DNA from: Candidatus Gastranaerophilales bacterium
GTDB lineage: Bacteria; Cyanobacteriota; Vampirovibrionia; Gastranaerophilales; Gastranaerophilaceae
Reading direction: 5' to 3'
Assembly (NCBI GenBank): GCA_944325545.1
Contig: CALVAM010000018.1
Span: forward strand, 1 to 42,180
Length of the DNA: 42,180 bases
The position numbers and the translations under genes are program-made. Positions within the stretch are counted from its first letter, which is position 1; the number at the start of each line of letters is the position of its first letter. The notes under the pieces are model-generated. The model worked only from the letters and a program-made list of their open reading frames with translations. It had not been told where the DNA came from and made no database searches. This document shows, piece after piece, positions 6,850 to 15,125 of this stretch.

Positions 6850-7664
6850 ACCCCAGAGCCTTTTATACCAATCCCCTTTAACTTTTGCTCAATTCTACGG
6901 TACCATTTTAACTTTTTCTGAAATAAAGTATCATAACCTTTAAAATTCGCCTGACTTATATCATAAAATTGTTTATCACAAAGTGCTTCTAAAGTTTTAG
7001 CAAGATAATCAGAAAATTCTTTTCTGTTAGGCTTATCATCATTAAGTTCTATCAAATCACCCATCTCAACCAAAACCTCTGGACGATTATCCCTTAAGAA
7101 CATATAATTTACAGCAACTGGCATCAAAGCAACTTTCCCATACTTTTTAGCAGCTTTTTCTGCAATATAAGCAAGCCCTGTTTGAAATTCTATTGGTCTA
7201 TAATTCGGAGGTTTAATAATCCCCTGCGGGAAAATATATAAAATATTATTTGTATCGCCTAAAACTTCCACAGAGTATTTCAAAGCCTCCATTGAAGCTT
7301 GAGGTGATTTTTTATTAACATTAAAAGCTCCGCCTCTTCGAAGCAAAGGAAATCTATTTAGTTCCTCAACCATCAGACGAATTTCTTTTTTAAAAATTCT
7401 ATTACAAATATTATATCCTACAATACCATCCCACCAATTACTATGTGGTGCAAACAAAATTATTGGAGTTTCAGGAGATTTTTTATAAAAATTCTCTGCC
7501 CCCTTATAACGAAACGCATAAAAACGATTTTCTAACATTCCGTAAAAAAACCTATCTGCCACCCACAACCAAAAAGGAGATGTTTTTGCCGGACGAAACT
7601 TTTCATCTATATTTCTTAACTTCGTCGGCGGAACCTCTGAATATAAATCCTCTAAATTAATCAT
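6846..7664 (-). CDS. lysophospholipid acyltransferase family protein (PlsC-like)
   Basis: 272 residues from the ATG chosen here. The acyltransferase signature is HSNWWD (H74-X4-D79), followed by the FPQG block with downstream basic residues. PlsC-type enzymes transfer acyl groups from acyl-ACP or acyl-CoA to lysophosphatidate or related acceptors at the inner membrane. It lacks a clear transmembrane helix and is probably peripheral. An in-frame GTG 15 nt further upstream (7679) would give 5 more residues, but it overlaps a -10-like TATGAT that sits 6 nt before the chosen ATG, so the short form is preferred. Its end overlaps the convergent TPR-GT gene. The exact acceptor is unknown. Confidence 0.82.
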   Translation of the reverse strand: MINLEDLYSEVPPTKLRNIDEKFRPAKTSPFWLWVADRFFYGMLENRFYAFRYKGAENFYKKSPETPIILFAPHSNWWDGIVGYNICNRIFKKEIRLMVEELNRFPLLRRGGAFNVNKKSPQASMEALKYSVEVLGDTNNILYIFPQGIIKPPNYRPIEFQTGLAYIAEKAAKKYGKVALMPVAVNYMFLRDNRPEVLVEMGDLIELNDDKPNRKEFSDYLAKTLEALCDKQFYDISQANFKGYDTLFQKKLKWYRRIEQKLKGIGIKGSGV

Positions 7665-7670
7665 ATGAAT

Positions 7671-7699
7671 ATCATACACATTTTTTGAGGGTTTGTGAA
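7671..7699 (-). promoter_or_regulatory. promoter of the acyltransferase gene (leaderless)
   Basis: On the minus strand TTCACA (7694-7699), a 17-nt spacer and TATGAT (7671-7676) lie 6 nt before the ATG at 7664. The -35 matches consensus in 5 of 6 positions and the -10 in 5 of 6. Confidence 0.6.
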
Positions 7700-7727
7700 C
7701 ACTTTTTTAAATAAAATTTACAATAAT

Positions 7728-7770
7728 AAAATAGAGGTCGCTGCTCATTTAAAAACAACAACCTCTATTT
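7728..7770 (-). terminator. terminator after the first prepilin-like gene
   Basis: A 10-bp stem AAATAGAGGT / ACCTCTATTT (7728-7737 and 7761-7770) with a 23-nt loop; on the minus strand it is followed by TTATTATTG. It lies 37 nt past the prepilin stop codon. The DNA between (about 7789-7821) is a run of TTTATAA-like AT repeats. Confidence 0.6.
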
Positions 7771-7806
7771 CAAAACTAATTCTCGTTATTTATAATTTAT
7801 AATTTA

Positions 7807-8538
7807 TTATTTATAATTTATACTATAACCTTCTTCCATAACTCTTGCCGTACAAGAGAATCCATTTCCTTTAGGAGATTTACCAACACATTCTGAAGAG
7901 TCTGACCATAAATTTATGTCTGACTTGTATTCATTTACAGCCTCACCGCCGTATGGATATAAATCACCTGTTTCTCCTATATAAAATCTATAAATATCCT
8001 TACCATAAATATTTGGTCCTTTATCCCCATTTACATCTAATATCAAATCTGCAACAGGATTACAAAATTCTTTATCACAATTAGGAGTATATGAAGCCGG
8101 ATAAAAAATCAAATTATATGTAGCTGAATTTGGCATATAAAATCTTATATATTTATCCATCGTATCATCTGCCTCTATTTGCAATGTATTAATGGTTATA
8201 TTTTCAGGAACACCACTTGTTATTTTTTCTATCTTAAAATATTTTCCAAACTGATCCTTAATCTGATCTTTTACATCTTCATCTGAATCAGCATTTACTT
8301 CTTCAGAAACCAAATCACTCCATAAAACAGTATCTCTTATATCATCAACATTTTCTTTTGCCTTCATTTGCTCAAAAGCTGATTTTAAAACTGAAACATT
8401 AGTTCTTAAACTCTGAGCCATAACATTCTTATCTATATCAGCCTTTAAATTTGGTAAAGTTACAGATGCAATTACTCCTATTACAGCCAGAGTAATCAAA
8501 ACTTCTGCAAGAGTAAAACCGTTCTTTAAAATTTTCAT
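7807..8538 (-). CDS. prepilin-like protein with type IV pilin N-terminus
   Basis: 243 residues. The N-terminus MKILKNG-FTLAEVLITLAV is a classic class III signal: prepilin peptidase should cut after G7, leaving F8, and the hydrophobic helix (8-30) forms the filament core. E12 of the mature-type FTLAE is present. The globular part carries DVNGDKGPNIYGKD followed by a GDLYPYGG turn, and ends with a C-x(10)-C-like pair (CVGKSPKGNGFSC). The second prepilin in the window (19807-20550) shares the same DxNGxxxPN and terminal Cys pattern. It is probably a minor pilin or pseudopilin exported to the periplasm; no assembly ATPase or secretin is nearby. It has a strong promoter and an AAGAGG ribosome site. 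Confidence 0.85.
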   Translation of the reverse strand: MKILKNGFTLAEVLITLAVIGVIASVTLPNLKADIDKNVMAQSLRTNVSVLKSAFEQMKAKENVDDIRDTVLWSDLVSEEVNADSDEDVKDQIKDQFGKYFKIEKITSGVPENITINTLQIEADDTMDKYIRFYMPNSATYNLIFYPASYTPNCDKEFCNPVADLILDVNGDKGPNIYGKDIYRFYIGETGDLYPYGGEAVNEYKSDINLWSDSSECVGKSPKGNGFSCTARVMEEGYSINYK

Positions 8539-8567
8539 ACAACACCTCTTCTCATCTAACTAAATGG

Positions 8568-8596
8568 ATTATATCAAATATTTTCAATAGTATCAA
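8568..8596 (-). promoter_or_regulatory. strong sigma70-type promoter of the prepilin gene
   Basis: On the minus strand TTGATA (8591-8596), a 17-nt spacer and TATAAT (8568-8573), with TG one base before the -10 (extended -10). It overlaps the last codons of yifB and leaves a ~25-nt leader with AGAAGAGG. Confidence 0.75.
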
Positions 8597-10106
8597 CTCG
8601 ATATTGTAAAGCCTGTGTTAAATGCGATATATCAATCTTTTCATCATTATTTAAATCTGCAATCGTTCTTGCCAACTTTAAGATTCTATTATACTTTCTA
8701 CCTGACAATAAATATTTTTGAGATGCCAACTTCATAAAATCCAAAGACTCTTTATCCAATACACAATATTTCTTTATTTGACTTGGATTTAATTCTGAAT
8801 TTGTATATATACTTTCATTTTTATACCTGTTTATTTGAACTTTTCTAGCATTAATAACTCTTTTTCTTATCTCACTTGAACTTTCAGCTTTTTCCTTAGA
8901 ATTAACCAATTCATCAGATGTTAATCTTGGAACATTTACAAACAAATCAATTCTATCTAACAATGGTCCTGAAATCTTCGCTCTATATTTTTGTATTTGA
9001 TATTCAGAACAAGAACATTGCTTTTCTCTATCTCCTAAAAATCCACAAGGACAAGGATTCATAGCACCAACCAATATAAATTGAGCAGGATATTTTACAG
9101 AATTCTTAGTTCTTGAAATCACAATTTCACCATCTTCTAAAGGCTGCCTCAAAACTTCTAATATTTGTCTTGGAAACTCCGGCATTTCATCTAAGAACAA
9201 AACACCTCTATGAGCAAGAGTAATTTCTCCCGGCTTTGGATTTGCACCTCCTCCTATTATCCCGTTTTGAGAAGCTGTATGATGTATAACTCTGAAAGGA
9301 CGTCTTACTATTAATGGATTATCTTTTGTTACCATACCACATATACTATAAATTTTAGTTAATTCAATTGCTTCATCCATTTCTAATGGTGGTAATATAG
9401 ACGCAAAGCATCTTGCCATTAAAGTTTTTCCTGACCCTGGAGAGCCTGACATCAATATATTATGTCCTCCAGCTGCTGCTATTTCCAATGCTTTCTTTGC
9501 TTTTTGTTGTCCTTTTACATCCTTAAAATCATACTCATATATTTCTTCTATATTTTCATCAAAAAATTTAGAAATATCAATCCGAGTTTCCTTTATTTGC
9601 TCTCCTGCAAAATGATTTACAATATCTCTTAAATGATTAACACCAAAAACTTGAATATTGCTAACCAAAGCAGCCTCTTCAGCATTATCCTTGGGAACAA
9701 AAACCTTGTTTACTCCAACTTCTTTCAAACCACTTACTAATGGCAATGTTCCGTTTATTTTTCTCAAAGAACCATCCAAAGACAGCTCTCCTAAATAAGC
9801 GATTTCTTCACTATCAGGAATTTCAAGGCCTTGTTCTTTCAAAATTCCTACCGCTATTGGTAAATCAAAATTTGTTCCCTCTTTTTTTATATCCGCAGGA
9901 GCTAAATTAATAACCACCTTCCCTGTCGGAAAAGAAAATCCTGAATTCTTTATCGCCGAACGAACCCGCTCGCGAGCCTCATTTATTGCACTATCCGGTA
10001 AACCAACAATACTTAAACTCGGAAGGGAATTTATTACATCTACTTCCACTTCTATTTTAAAAGAATTAATTCCGATAGCCGCTGATGTTAGTGTTTTTGT
10101 TACCAT
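8574..10106 (-). CDS. comM: YifB/ComM family Mg-chelatase-like AAA+ ATPase
   Basis: 510 residues from the ATG at 10106. Order: N-terminal Lon-protease-like fold (about 1-165, GLPDSAINEARERVRSAI), AAA+ core with Walker A GSPGSGKT and Walker B VLFLDEMPEF, a C-x-C-x(n)-C metal-like cluster (PCPCGFLGDREKQCSCS), and the C-terminal Mg-chelatase lid (SGPLLDRIDLFVNVP, LSGRKYNRILKLARTIADL). ComM is a hexameric branch-migration helicase that extends heteroduplexes during natural transformation; dprA and pilin-like genes in the same window fit a competence role. An in-frame TTG at 10124 is rejected because TATAAT overlaps it and lies 6 nt before the ATG. Family certain, transformation role inferred. Confidence 0.9.
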   Translation of the reverse strand: MVTKTLTSAAIGINSFKIEVEVDVINSLPSLSIVGLPDSAINEARERVRSAIKNSGFSFPTGKVVINLAPADIKKEGTNFDLPIAVGILKEQGLEIPDSEEIAYLGELSLDGSLRKINGTLPLVSGLKEVGVNKVFVPKDNAEEAALVSNIQVFGVNHLRDIVNHFAGEQIKETRIDISKFFDENIEEIYEYDFKDVKGQQKAKKALEIAAAGGHNILMSGSPGSGKTLMARCFASILPPLEMDEAIELTKIYSICGMVTKDNPLIVRRPFRVIHHTASQNGIIGGGANPKPGEITLAHRGVLFLDEMPEFPRQILEVLRQPLEDGEIVISRTKNSVKYPAQFILVGAMNPCPCGFLGDREKQCSCSEYQIQKYRAKISGPLLDRIDLFVNVPRLTSDELVNSKEKAESSSEIRKRVINARKVQINRYKNESIYTNSELNPSQIKKYCVLDKESLDFMKLASQKYLLSGRKYNRILKLARTIADLNNDEKIDISHLTQALQYRVDTIENI

Positions 10107-10112
10107 AAAACA

Positions 10113-10141
10113 ATTATAATACAAAACTATACATCTGGTAA
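10113..10141 (-). promoter_or_regulatory. promoter of yifB/comM (leaderless)
   Basis: On the minus strand TTACCA (10136-10141), a 17-nt spacer and a consensus TATAAT (10113-10118) lie 6 nt before the ATG. It overlaps the end of the upstream small gene. No Shine-Dalgarno site is present. Confidence 0.6.
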
Positions 10142-10378
10142 CATCGAAGATATTTCAGCAACAATCCTTGCTAAATCCGGTCCGCCAAATATTGCCTCCA
10201 ATATCAAACCAGCATTTATTATCGTAGTTTCCCTATATTCCATCGTATCGACGTCTATTATATTAAATTCAATATAATCATCCCCAACGTAAACAACTTT
10301 GCCGTACTCAGCACCAGTTGCCCATCTTAAAAATACATACTTTTGCTCAAATATTTTTAGTCTATTTATTAATCTCAT
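10127..10378 (-). CDS. small conserved-looking protein, function unknown
   Basis: 83 residues. Not recognised as a named family. The central part (WATGAEYGKVVYVGDDYIEF, then DVDTMEYRETTIINAG) predicts a short beta-barrel reminiscent of LSm/Hfq-like or other small RNA/protein-binding barrels, followed by a C-terminal helix (LARIVAEISSMLPDV). That resemblance is an impression only. GAAGGCG upstream is a plausible ribosome site. It precedes yifB closely and may share transcription with it. Intact and of normal composition for the region. Confidence 0.7.
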   Translation of the reverse strand: MRLINRLKIFEQKYVFLRWATGAEYGKVVYVGDDYIEFNIIDVDTMEYRETTIINAGLILEAIFGGPDLARIVAEISSMLPDV

Positions 10379-10447
10379 ATCTACGCCTTCATGTATATAT
10401 TATTAGTCTTTTTTTTCTCAAAGTCAAACTTTTAAATATCTATAACT

Positions 10448-11098
10448 TTAAGTTAACTTCATTAAATAATTTTTTAAAATCATCTGTGCATCATCATTTA
10501 GAGAGATAAATTTATATATATACAAAACCTCGCCATAATGATTTTCAATCTCAGATTTTTCTCTCACAAATTTTGCTTCCGTTATCAATTTCCCTTCCGG
10601 AAAATTTATAATTAAATCATGTGGCAATTCTAATGTCAAAGTTCCTGAAAACCGTTTATAAATACTTGGAATATTTTGCTTTGAAAAAAACGAAACCCCT
10701 CCTGTCGATAAATCATATGAAACAGCTTCTATAATATATCCATCATTAAACTTTATACTTAAAGGTAATTCAACCATCTTTCTTGAACTACTTCTACATT
10801 GTATAAAATCCCATTTTAAAGGAAGAGTTACTGTATAAATAATATCCCTTAAAGATAAATTTGCATCCTTTATCAAAATAGAAGCTTTGTATATCCCATC
10901 CTCAGTATATACAACAAGCTCTGCCTGTGTTTTTTTCTTTGGTTTCTCGAAATTTGCTCCCATCGGTGCTGCAAAATAACATTCTTTGTTATCCATAAAT
11001 CTTAATTTTACAGCTTCTTTCTTTTTTATATTATTTTTATCTAAATATATTAAATATATTTTAGTAACTGATGTATTACGTAAAATATTTTGTTGCAT
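10448..11098 (-). CDS. PilZ-domain protein, predicted c-di-GMP effector
   Basis: 216 residues with an N-terminal YcgR-like beta domain (about 10-95) and a C-terminal PilZ domain (about 98-216). The c-di-GMP motifs are complete: RxxxR as R102-SSS-R106, and DxSxxG as D129-L-S131-T-G-G134. Such two-domain proteins bind c-di-GMP and adjust motility, secretion or polysaccharide output through a partner. No flagellar or cellulose gene is next to it, so the partner is unknown. There is no transmembrane segment. A weak AAGAAAGAG serves as ribosome site. The family call is firm. Confidence 0.88.
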   Translation of the reverse strand: MQQNILRNTSVTKIYLIYLDKNNIKKKEAVKLRFMDNKECYFAAPMGANFEKPKKKTQAELVVYTEDGIYKASILIKDANLSLRDIIYTVTLPLKWDFIQCRSSSRKMVELPLSIKFNDGYIIEAVSYDLSTGGVSFFSKQNIPSIYKRFSGTLTLELPHDLIINFPEGKLITEAKFVREKSEIENHYGEVLYIYKFISLNDDAQMILKNYLMKLT

Positions 11099-11170
11099 AG
11101 CTGAACTCTTTCTTATAAAAATACCAAACTACTTATTTATAATAACAGCCTCGTTCTATAAATTCAAGTT

Positions 11171-11665
11171 CTAAACAACAAGCCAATCATATAAATCTCT
11201 AATTTCACCAAAATTAAAATCTTTTAAAACAAATTGTGTCGACAAATTTTGCCTAATTGGATTTATAAAAAATTCATTATCTTTATATACTTGAAAATAA
11301 TTTTTACCTTCATTTACACAATATGGAACAACAACTTTCCCTTGACTGTTCAAATACGCCAATCCATGAACTCTACAAACTATTGGTCGATATTTATATA
11401 CACTGCATTCTTTATTAATTAAAAAAGGACAAACTCCACCTTTCTTAATCATACTAAAATTATTTTGTAAAACTTTTTTAATAGAATTATCCAATTTAGA
11501 ATAACCTAACATCAAATATTCTAATTCAATTTGTGAAAGCGGATAATCTCCTTTTTCACAACAAGCAGAACAACCTTTCTTGCAAAAAATATAATTTTCA
11601 TATTCACTTTGATACAACTCTAATTGTTTATCAAATATATCTAAGAATTCAGAATATTGAATCAA
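11171..11665 (-). CDS. YkgJ-family cysteine-cluster protein
   Basis: 164 residues. It has the YkgJ pattern of spaced cysteines: CKKGCSACCEKGDYPLS, then CPFLINKECSVYKYRPIVCR and VPYC. These are thought to bind zinc or an iron-sulfur cluster; no member has a well-defined reaction. Its ATG overlaps the stop of the upstream MerR-like gene by 4 nt (11662-11665), so the two are translationally coupled. Cytoplasmic, no signal peptide. Confidence 0.85.
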   Translation of the reverse strand: MIQYSEFLDIFDKQLELYQSEYENYIFCKKGCSACCEKGDYPLSQIELEYLMLGYSKLDNSIKKVLQNNFSMIKKGGVCPFLINKECSVYKYRPIVCRVHGLAYLNSQGKVVVPYCVNEGKNYFQVYKDNEFFINPIRQNLSTQFVLKDFNFGEIRDLYDWLVV

Positions 11666-12294
11666 CGTCTACTCCAAAATCTTGCCCAAAAACTTTTTGA
11701 TTCATGGCTTTCAAGTTGTTCTATCCTTTGAGAAAGTTCTCTATTATGTTCTAATAATTCTTTTACTTGTTTTGCTAAGATTTCATTATCCCTCTTGTAC
11801 CCGCCTGCTTCTATTAATTGGGAAGAAAAATTTGAATTTTTAATATCATCACTAATTTTCTTAGCAACAGCTTCTGCTAACATCTGTAACGTTTGACTGG
11901 AAACATCCAATGTAAAACTCTTTCCTTGAGAAGTCGTTTCTGCAACACCTTCTTGCTTTGTAACAAGTTCTGTAGAAGACTTTTCAAGACTATTACTTTC
12001 ATCAAGTAAATCACTTACCATTATTGGTTGAACACTATTTTCTTCACTTTTCTCTATCTTAGCTTCCATTCTGGACAATTTTGTAATTATCTGTTCATCA
12101 CTATAACCTTGTGCCTTTAAAGAAATACCTTTCTTTATTTTTTCTAAAGCCAAATCATCATAAAATTCTAAACCATTTTCATCTTCATATATAGATTCAA
12201 TCTTCCAATCTTCTAAAAACAAATCCAAGGAGTGTTGATCAATATAATAATTTTCTGCATTCAAACTTCTTAATATTGATTCTCTATTAAACAT
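11662..12294 (-). CDS. MerR-like helix-turn-helix protein with C-terminal coiled coil
   Basis: 210 residues. Residues about 15-75 resemble the MerR winged-helix core: a HSLDLFLEDWKI helix, the ENGLEFYDDLALEKI wing/helix and a KAQGYSDEQIITKL helix like the MerR G-[YF]-S-x-x-E-I segment. A Ser/Thr/Gln-rich linker (about 80-125) leads to a helical region and coiled coil (about 165-202, AKQVKELLEHNRELSQRIEQ) ending in an aromatic/basic tail WARFWSRR. This layout recalls phage and chromosome-associated MerR-type proteins with long coiled coils, more than a metal sensor. Shine-Dalgarno AAAGGGG. It is coupled to the YkgJ gene. DNA binding is inferred from the motif only. Confidence 0.6.
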   Translation of the reverse strand: MFNRESILRSLNAENYYIDQHSLDLFLEDWKIESIYEDENGLEFYDDLALEKIKKGISLKAQGYSDEQIITKLSRMEAKIEKSEENSVQPIMVSDLLDESNSLEKSSTELVTKQEGVAETTSQGKSFTLDVSSQTLQMLAEAVAKKISDDIKNSNFSSQLIEAGGYKRDNEILAKQVKELLEHNRELSQRIEQLESHESKSFWARFWSRR

Positions 12295-12336
12295 TTTTAA
12301 ACCCCTTTCCCCGACAAAATATTCCCAAATTCAATA

Positions 12337-12783
12337 TTATCTTCTTACCAATCTTGCCAAATCTCTTTCCTGTGATTTTTTAGTTAAGGCTTCTCTTTTA
12401 TCATAAAGCTTTTTACCTTTAGCAAGACCTATTTCAAGTTTAGCAAAACCATTTGATAAAAACAATTCTAAAGGAATAATTGTTACACCATCTTTTTTTA
12501 CTTTATCCAACATCTTTAAAATTTCTCTCTTTTGCAAAAGTAATTTTCTAACTCTATCAGGCTTATGATTAAACCTATTACCTTGCTCATAAGGAGATAT
12601 ATGCATACCATATAAGAAAACTTCATTTTCTTCAATTTTTGCAAAAGAATCTTTTAAATTAACCATTCCTTTTCTGATAGACTTTATCTCCGTCCCTGTT
12701 AAAACAATCCCAGCAACAAATTTATCAAAAATCAAAAAATCATGAAATGCTTTTCTATTAACTGATATACTTTTCTTATTCAT
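12337..12783 (-). CDS. smpB: SsrA-binding protein SmpB
   Basis: 148 residues from the ATG at 12783. SmpB binds tmRNA and brings it to stalled ribosomes for trans-translation. Seen: NRKAFHDFLIFDKFVAGIVL, the GTEIKSIRKG strand, LKDSFAKIE, GMHISPYEQGNRFNH and the basic C-terminal tail KGKKLYDKRE...RDLARLVRR that enters the decoding site. Length is normal. An in-frame TTG at 12801 would add 6 residues, but that stretch contains the consensus TATAAT that sits 6 nt before the ATG; the short form is preferred. No ssrA gene was recognised in the window. Confidence 0.95.
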   Translation of the reverse strand: MNKKSISVNRKAFHDFLIFDKFVAGIVLTGTEIKSIRKGMVNLKDSFAKIEENEVFLYGMHISPYEQGNRFNHKPDRVRKLLLQKREILKMLDKVKKDGVTIIPLELFLSNGFAKLEIGLAKGKKLYDKREALTKKSQERDLARLVRR

Positions 12784-12789
12784 ACAAGC

Positions 12790-12818
12790 ATTATAATGCA
12801 AATAAATGGGTTTGTATA
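12790..12818 (-). promoter_or_regulatory. promoter of smpB (leaderless)
   Basis: On the minus strand TATACA (12813-12818), a 17-nt spacer and TATAAT (12790-12795) lie 6 nt before the smpB ATG. It occupies the 41-nt gap after topA, so smpB can be expressed apart from the upstream operon. Confidence 0.6.
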
Positions 12819-12824
12819 GTAGAA

Positions 12825-15125
12825 TTACTCTTCAGAATTAGAATCTGGCGAAGGCATTTCCTTTTTATAAGAACATGTTTTATTCGAACAAACCTCAAAA
12901 AGTCCATTTTTAGTATTCTTTTTCAAAAGCAATTCTCCACATTCAGGACAAACATTTCCAGTCGGTTCATCCCAAAGAGCATACGAACATTCCGGATATC
13001 TGTTACATCCATAAAAAACTTTTCCATACTTAGATTTTTTCTCAATAATAACGCCTTCACCACATTTAGGACACTTAACACCGGTAGAGCGAACATATTT
13101 TTTACGATGTCCACACTCCTTGCACTCTAAATACTTTCCGTAAGGGCCTACCTTCATAACCATTTCACCGGAGCATTTTTCACATTTTTCATCAACTGTT
13201 TGTACAGGTTTATCTTCTCCTTCTACACTATCCAATTCCATACTGTTATTCAAAGAAATAATAGTTTTACATTCAGGATAACCCGAGCAACCCAAAAATT
13301 GTGTTCCGAAACGACTCGTTTTAACAAGCATAACTCTTCCGCAATTAGGACATTTTTTATCACTTTCTATAACAACCTTTTGAGCAGTTTTCATTACTGA
13401 ATTAACAACTTCCATAAACGGAGAATAAAACTCTTTTAAGACAACATTCCAAACAGCTTTCTTTTCAGCAATCAAATCAAGCTTCTCTTCCATGCCAGCA
13501 GTAAACTTATAATCCATAATGTCTGCAAACTGACTTACCAGCTGTTTACATACAGTTCTGCCCAAAAGCGTCGGAACCAAAGCCTTATCTTTCTTTTCTA
13601 CATATTTTCTTGTCTGAATAACAGTAATAATAGTAGCATAAGTAGAAGGTCTACCAATTCCATGTTCTTCCAATGCCTTTACCAATGATGCTTCATTATA
13701 TCTTGGAGGAGGTTGAGTAAAATGTTGTTTTGGTTGTATTTCCTTACACTTAACTTTATCCCCTTTTTCTAAATCCGGAATCTTTGCGTCAGCTTCTTTT
13801 TCATCCTCTTCAGCGTCATTATATAGTTTCAAAAAGCCATCAAACAAAATCTTACTTGTTCCAGCCTTCAAATTATAATCTCCTGCTTTTATATCAATAG
13901 TTTTATTAGCAATTTCAGCCGGAGCCATCTGAGATGACATAAACTTCTCCCAAATTAACTTATATAATTTATACTGATCTGTTGATAAATATTGTTTTAT
14001 GCTTTCAGGAATTCTTTCCGGATATGAAGGTCTGATTGCTTCGTGTGCATCTTGTACATTTTGTTTTCCTTTAACATACACATTAGTAGTTGAAGGATAA
14101 TATTTTTCGCCATAATTTTGAAGAATAAAATCTTTTGCCATCTGATGAGCATCATCTGATATTCTGACACTATCAGTTCTCATATAAGTAATTAAACCAA
14201 CAGGAGTACCATCTATTTCTATACCTTCATATAACTTTTGTGCAACTTGCATGGTTTTTGAAACCCCAAATCCTAACTTGGAACTTGCGGCTCTTTGCAA
14301 TGTTGATGTTATAAATGGTGCAGTAGGTTTTCTCTTAGTTTCCTTTTTAGTAACTTTATCAACTTCAAATTCTGTATCCGGATTAAGAAGAAACTCTTTT
14401 ATCTTATTTGCCTCTTCTTCATTATTTATTTCGATTTTTTTATTCTTATATTTGTTAACTTCTGCTTCAAAAAGCTTTCCATCTTTATCCATAATCGTAT
14501 GAATAGACCAATATTCTTTTGGAACAAAAGCTTCTATTTCTTCTTCTCTCTCACAAATCATTCTTAAAGCAACCGACTGAACTCTCCCTGCTGATAAACG
14601 ATAATTTCCTAATTGCTTCCAAAGTACAGGAGATAATTTATAACCTACAAGCTTATCTAAAATTTGTCTTGTCTGTTGAGCTTTAACTTTATCCATATCA
14701 ATTTGACGAGAATGTTCTACAGCATATTTTACAGCCTTTGGAGTAATCTCGTTAAACTCAATTCTAAAAACTTTATCATCAGGAACTTCCAATAATTCTC
14801 TAACGTGCCAAGCTATAGCCTCTCCTTCTCTATCAGGGTCGGATGCTAAATATATTTTATCAGAACGCTTTGCTAATTCGTTTAATTTTGTTACAACTTT
14901 CTTTTTTTCAGGGATAATAACATAAGTAGGCTTAAAACCATTATTAACGTCAAAACCTAAAACATTTTCAGGTAAATTTCTGACATGCCCAAAACTAGCT
15001 TCTATTTGATACCCATCTCCTAAAATCTTTTTTATAGTCTTTGATTTTGCGGGAGACTCAACTATTACTAAAGCTTTTTCCTTCTTTGTTTTAGGAGTTT
15101 TTTTCTCACTTACGGCTGCTGTCAT
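12825..15125 (-). CDS. topA: DNA topoisomerase I (type IA)
   Basis: 766 residues. TOPRIM domain at the N-terminus (VIVESPAKSKT with E23; SDPDREGEAIAWH at 95-107), catalytic tyrosine Y314 in LITYMRTDSVRIS, and DAHEAIRPS. Four C-terminal four-cysteine zinc ribbons follow (CPNCG...CSGYPEC, CEKC...CKEC, CPKCG...CNRYPEC, CPECG...CSNKTC). It relaxes negative supercoils through a 5'-phosphotyrosine intermediate. The start ATG overlaps the dprA stop by 4 nt, as in the common dprA-topA arrangement. Last gene of the lptC-lptA-TPR-dprA-topA run. Confidence 0.97.
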   Translation of the reverse strand: MTAAVSEKKTPKTKKEKALVIVESPAKSKTIKKILGDGYQIEASFGHVRNLPENVLGFDVNNGFKPTYVIIPEKKKVVTKLNELAKRSDKIYLASDPDREGEAIAWHVRELLEVPDDKVFRIEFNEITPKAVKYAVEHSRQIDMDKVKAQQTRQILDKLVGYKLSPVLWKQLGNYRLSAGRVQSVALRMICEREEEIEAFVPKEYWSIHTIMDKDGKLFEAEVNKYKNKKIEINNEEEANKIKEFLLNPDTEFEVDKVTKKETKRKPTAPFITSTLQRAASSKLGFGVSKTMQVAQKLYEGIEIDGTPVGLITYMRTDSVRISDDAHQMAKDFILQNYGEKYYPSTTNVYVKGKQNVQDAHEAIRPSYPERIPESIKQYLSTDQYKLYKLIWEKFMSSQMAPAEIANKTIDIKAGDYNLKAGTSKILFDGFLKLYNDAEEDEKEADAKIPDLEKGDKVKCKEIQPKQHFTQPPPRYNEASLVKALEEHGIGRPSTYATIITVIQTRKYVEKKDKALVPTLLGRTVCKQLVSQFADIMDYKFTAGMEEKLDLIAEKKAVWNVVLKEFYSPFMEVVNSVMKTAQKVVIESDKKCPNCGRVMLVKTSRFGTQFLGCSGYPECKTIISLNNSMELDSVEGEDKPVQTVDEKCEKCSGEMVMKVGPYGKYLECKECGHRKKYVRSTGVKCPKCGEGVIIEKKSKYGKVFYGCNRYPECSYALWDEPTGNVCPECGELLLKKNTKNGLFEVCSNKTCSYKKEMPSPDSNSEE

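Noticed and set aside
10318..11422. Short plus-strand ORFs over the PilZ, YkgJ and small-protein genes
   Set aside because: Low-complexity, Phe/Ile/Leu-rich translations typical of antisense of AT-rich genes; no start signals.
12923..13114. Minus-strand 63-codon ORF inside topA in another frame
   Set aside because: It overlaps the zinc-ribbon coding part of topA, whose frame is certain.
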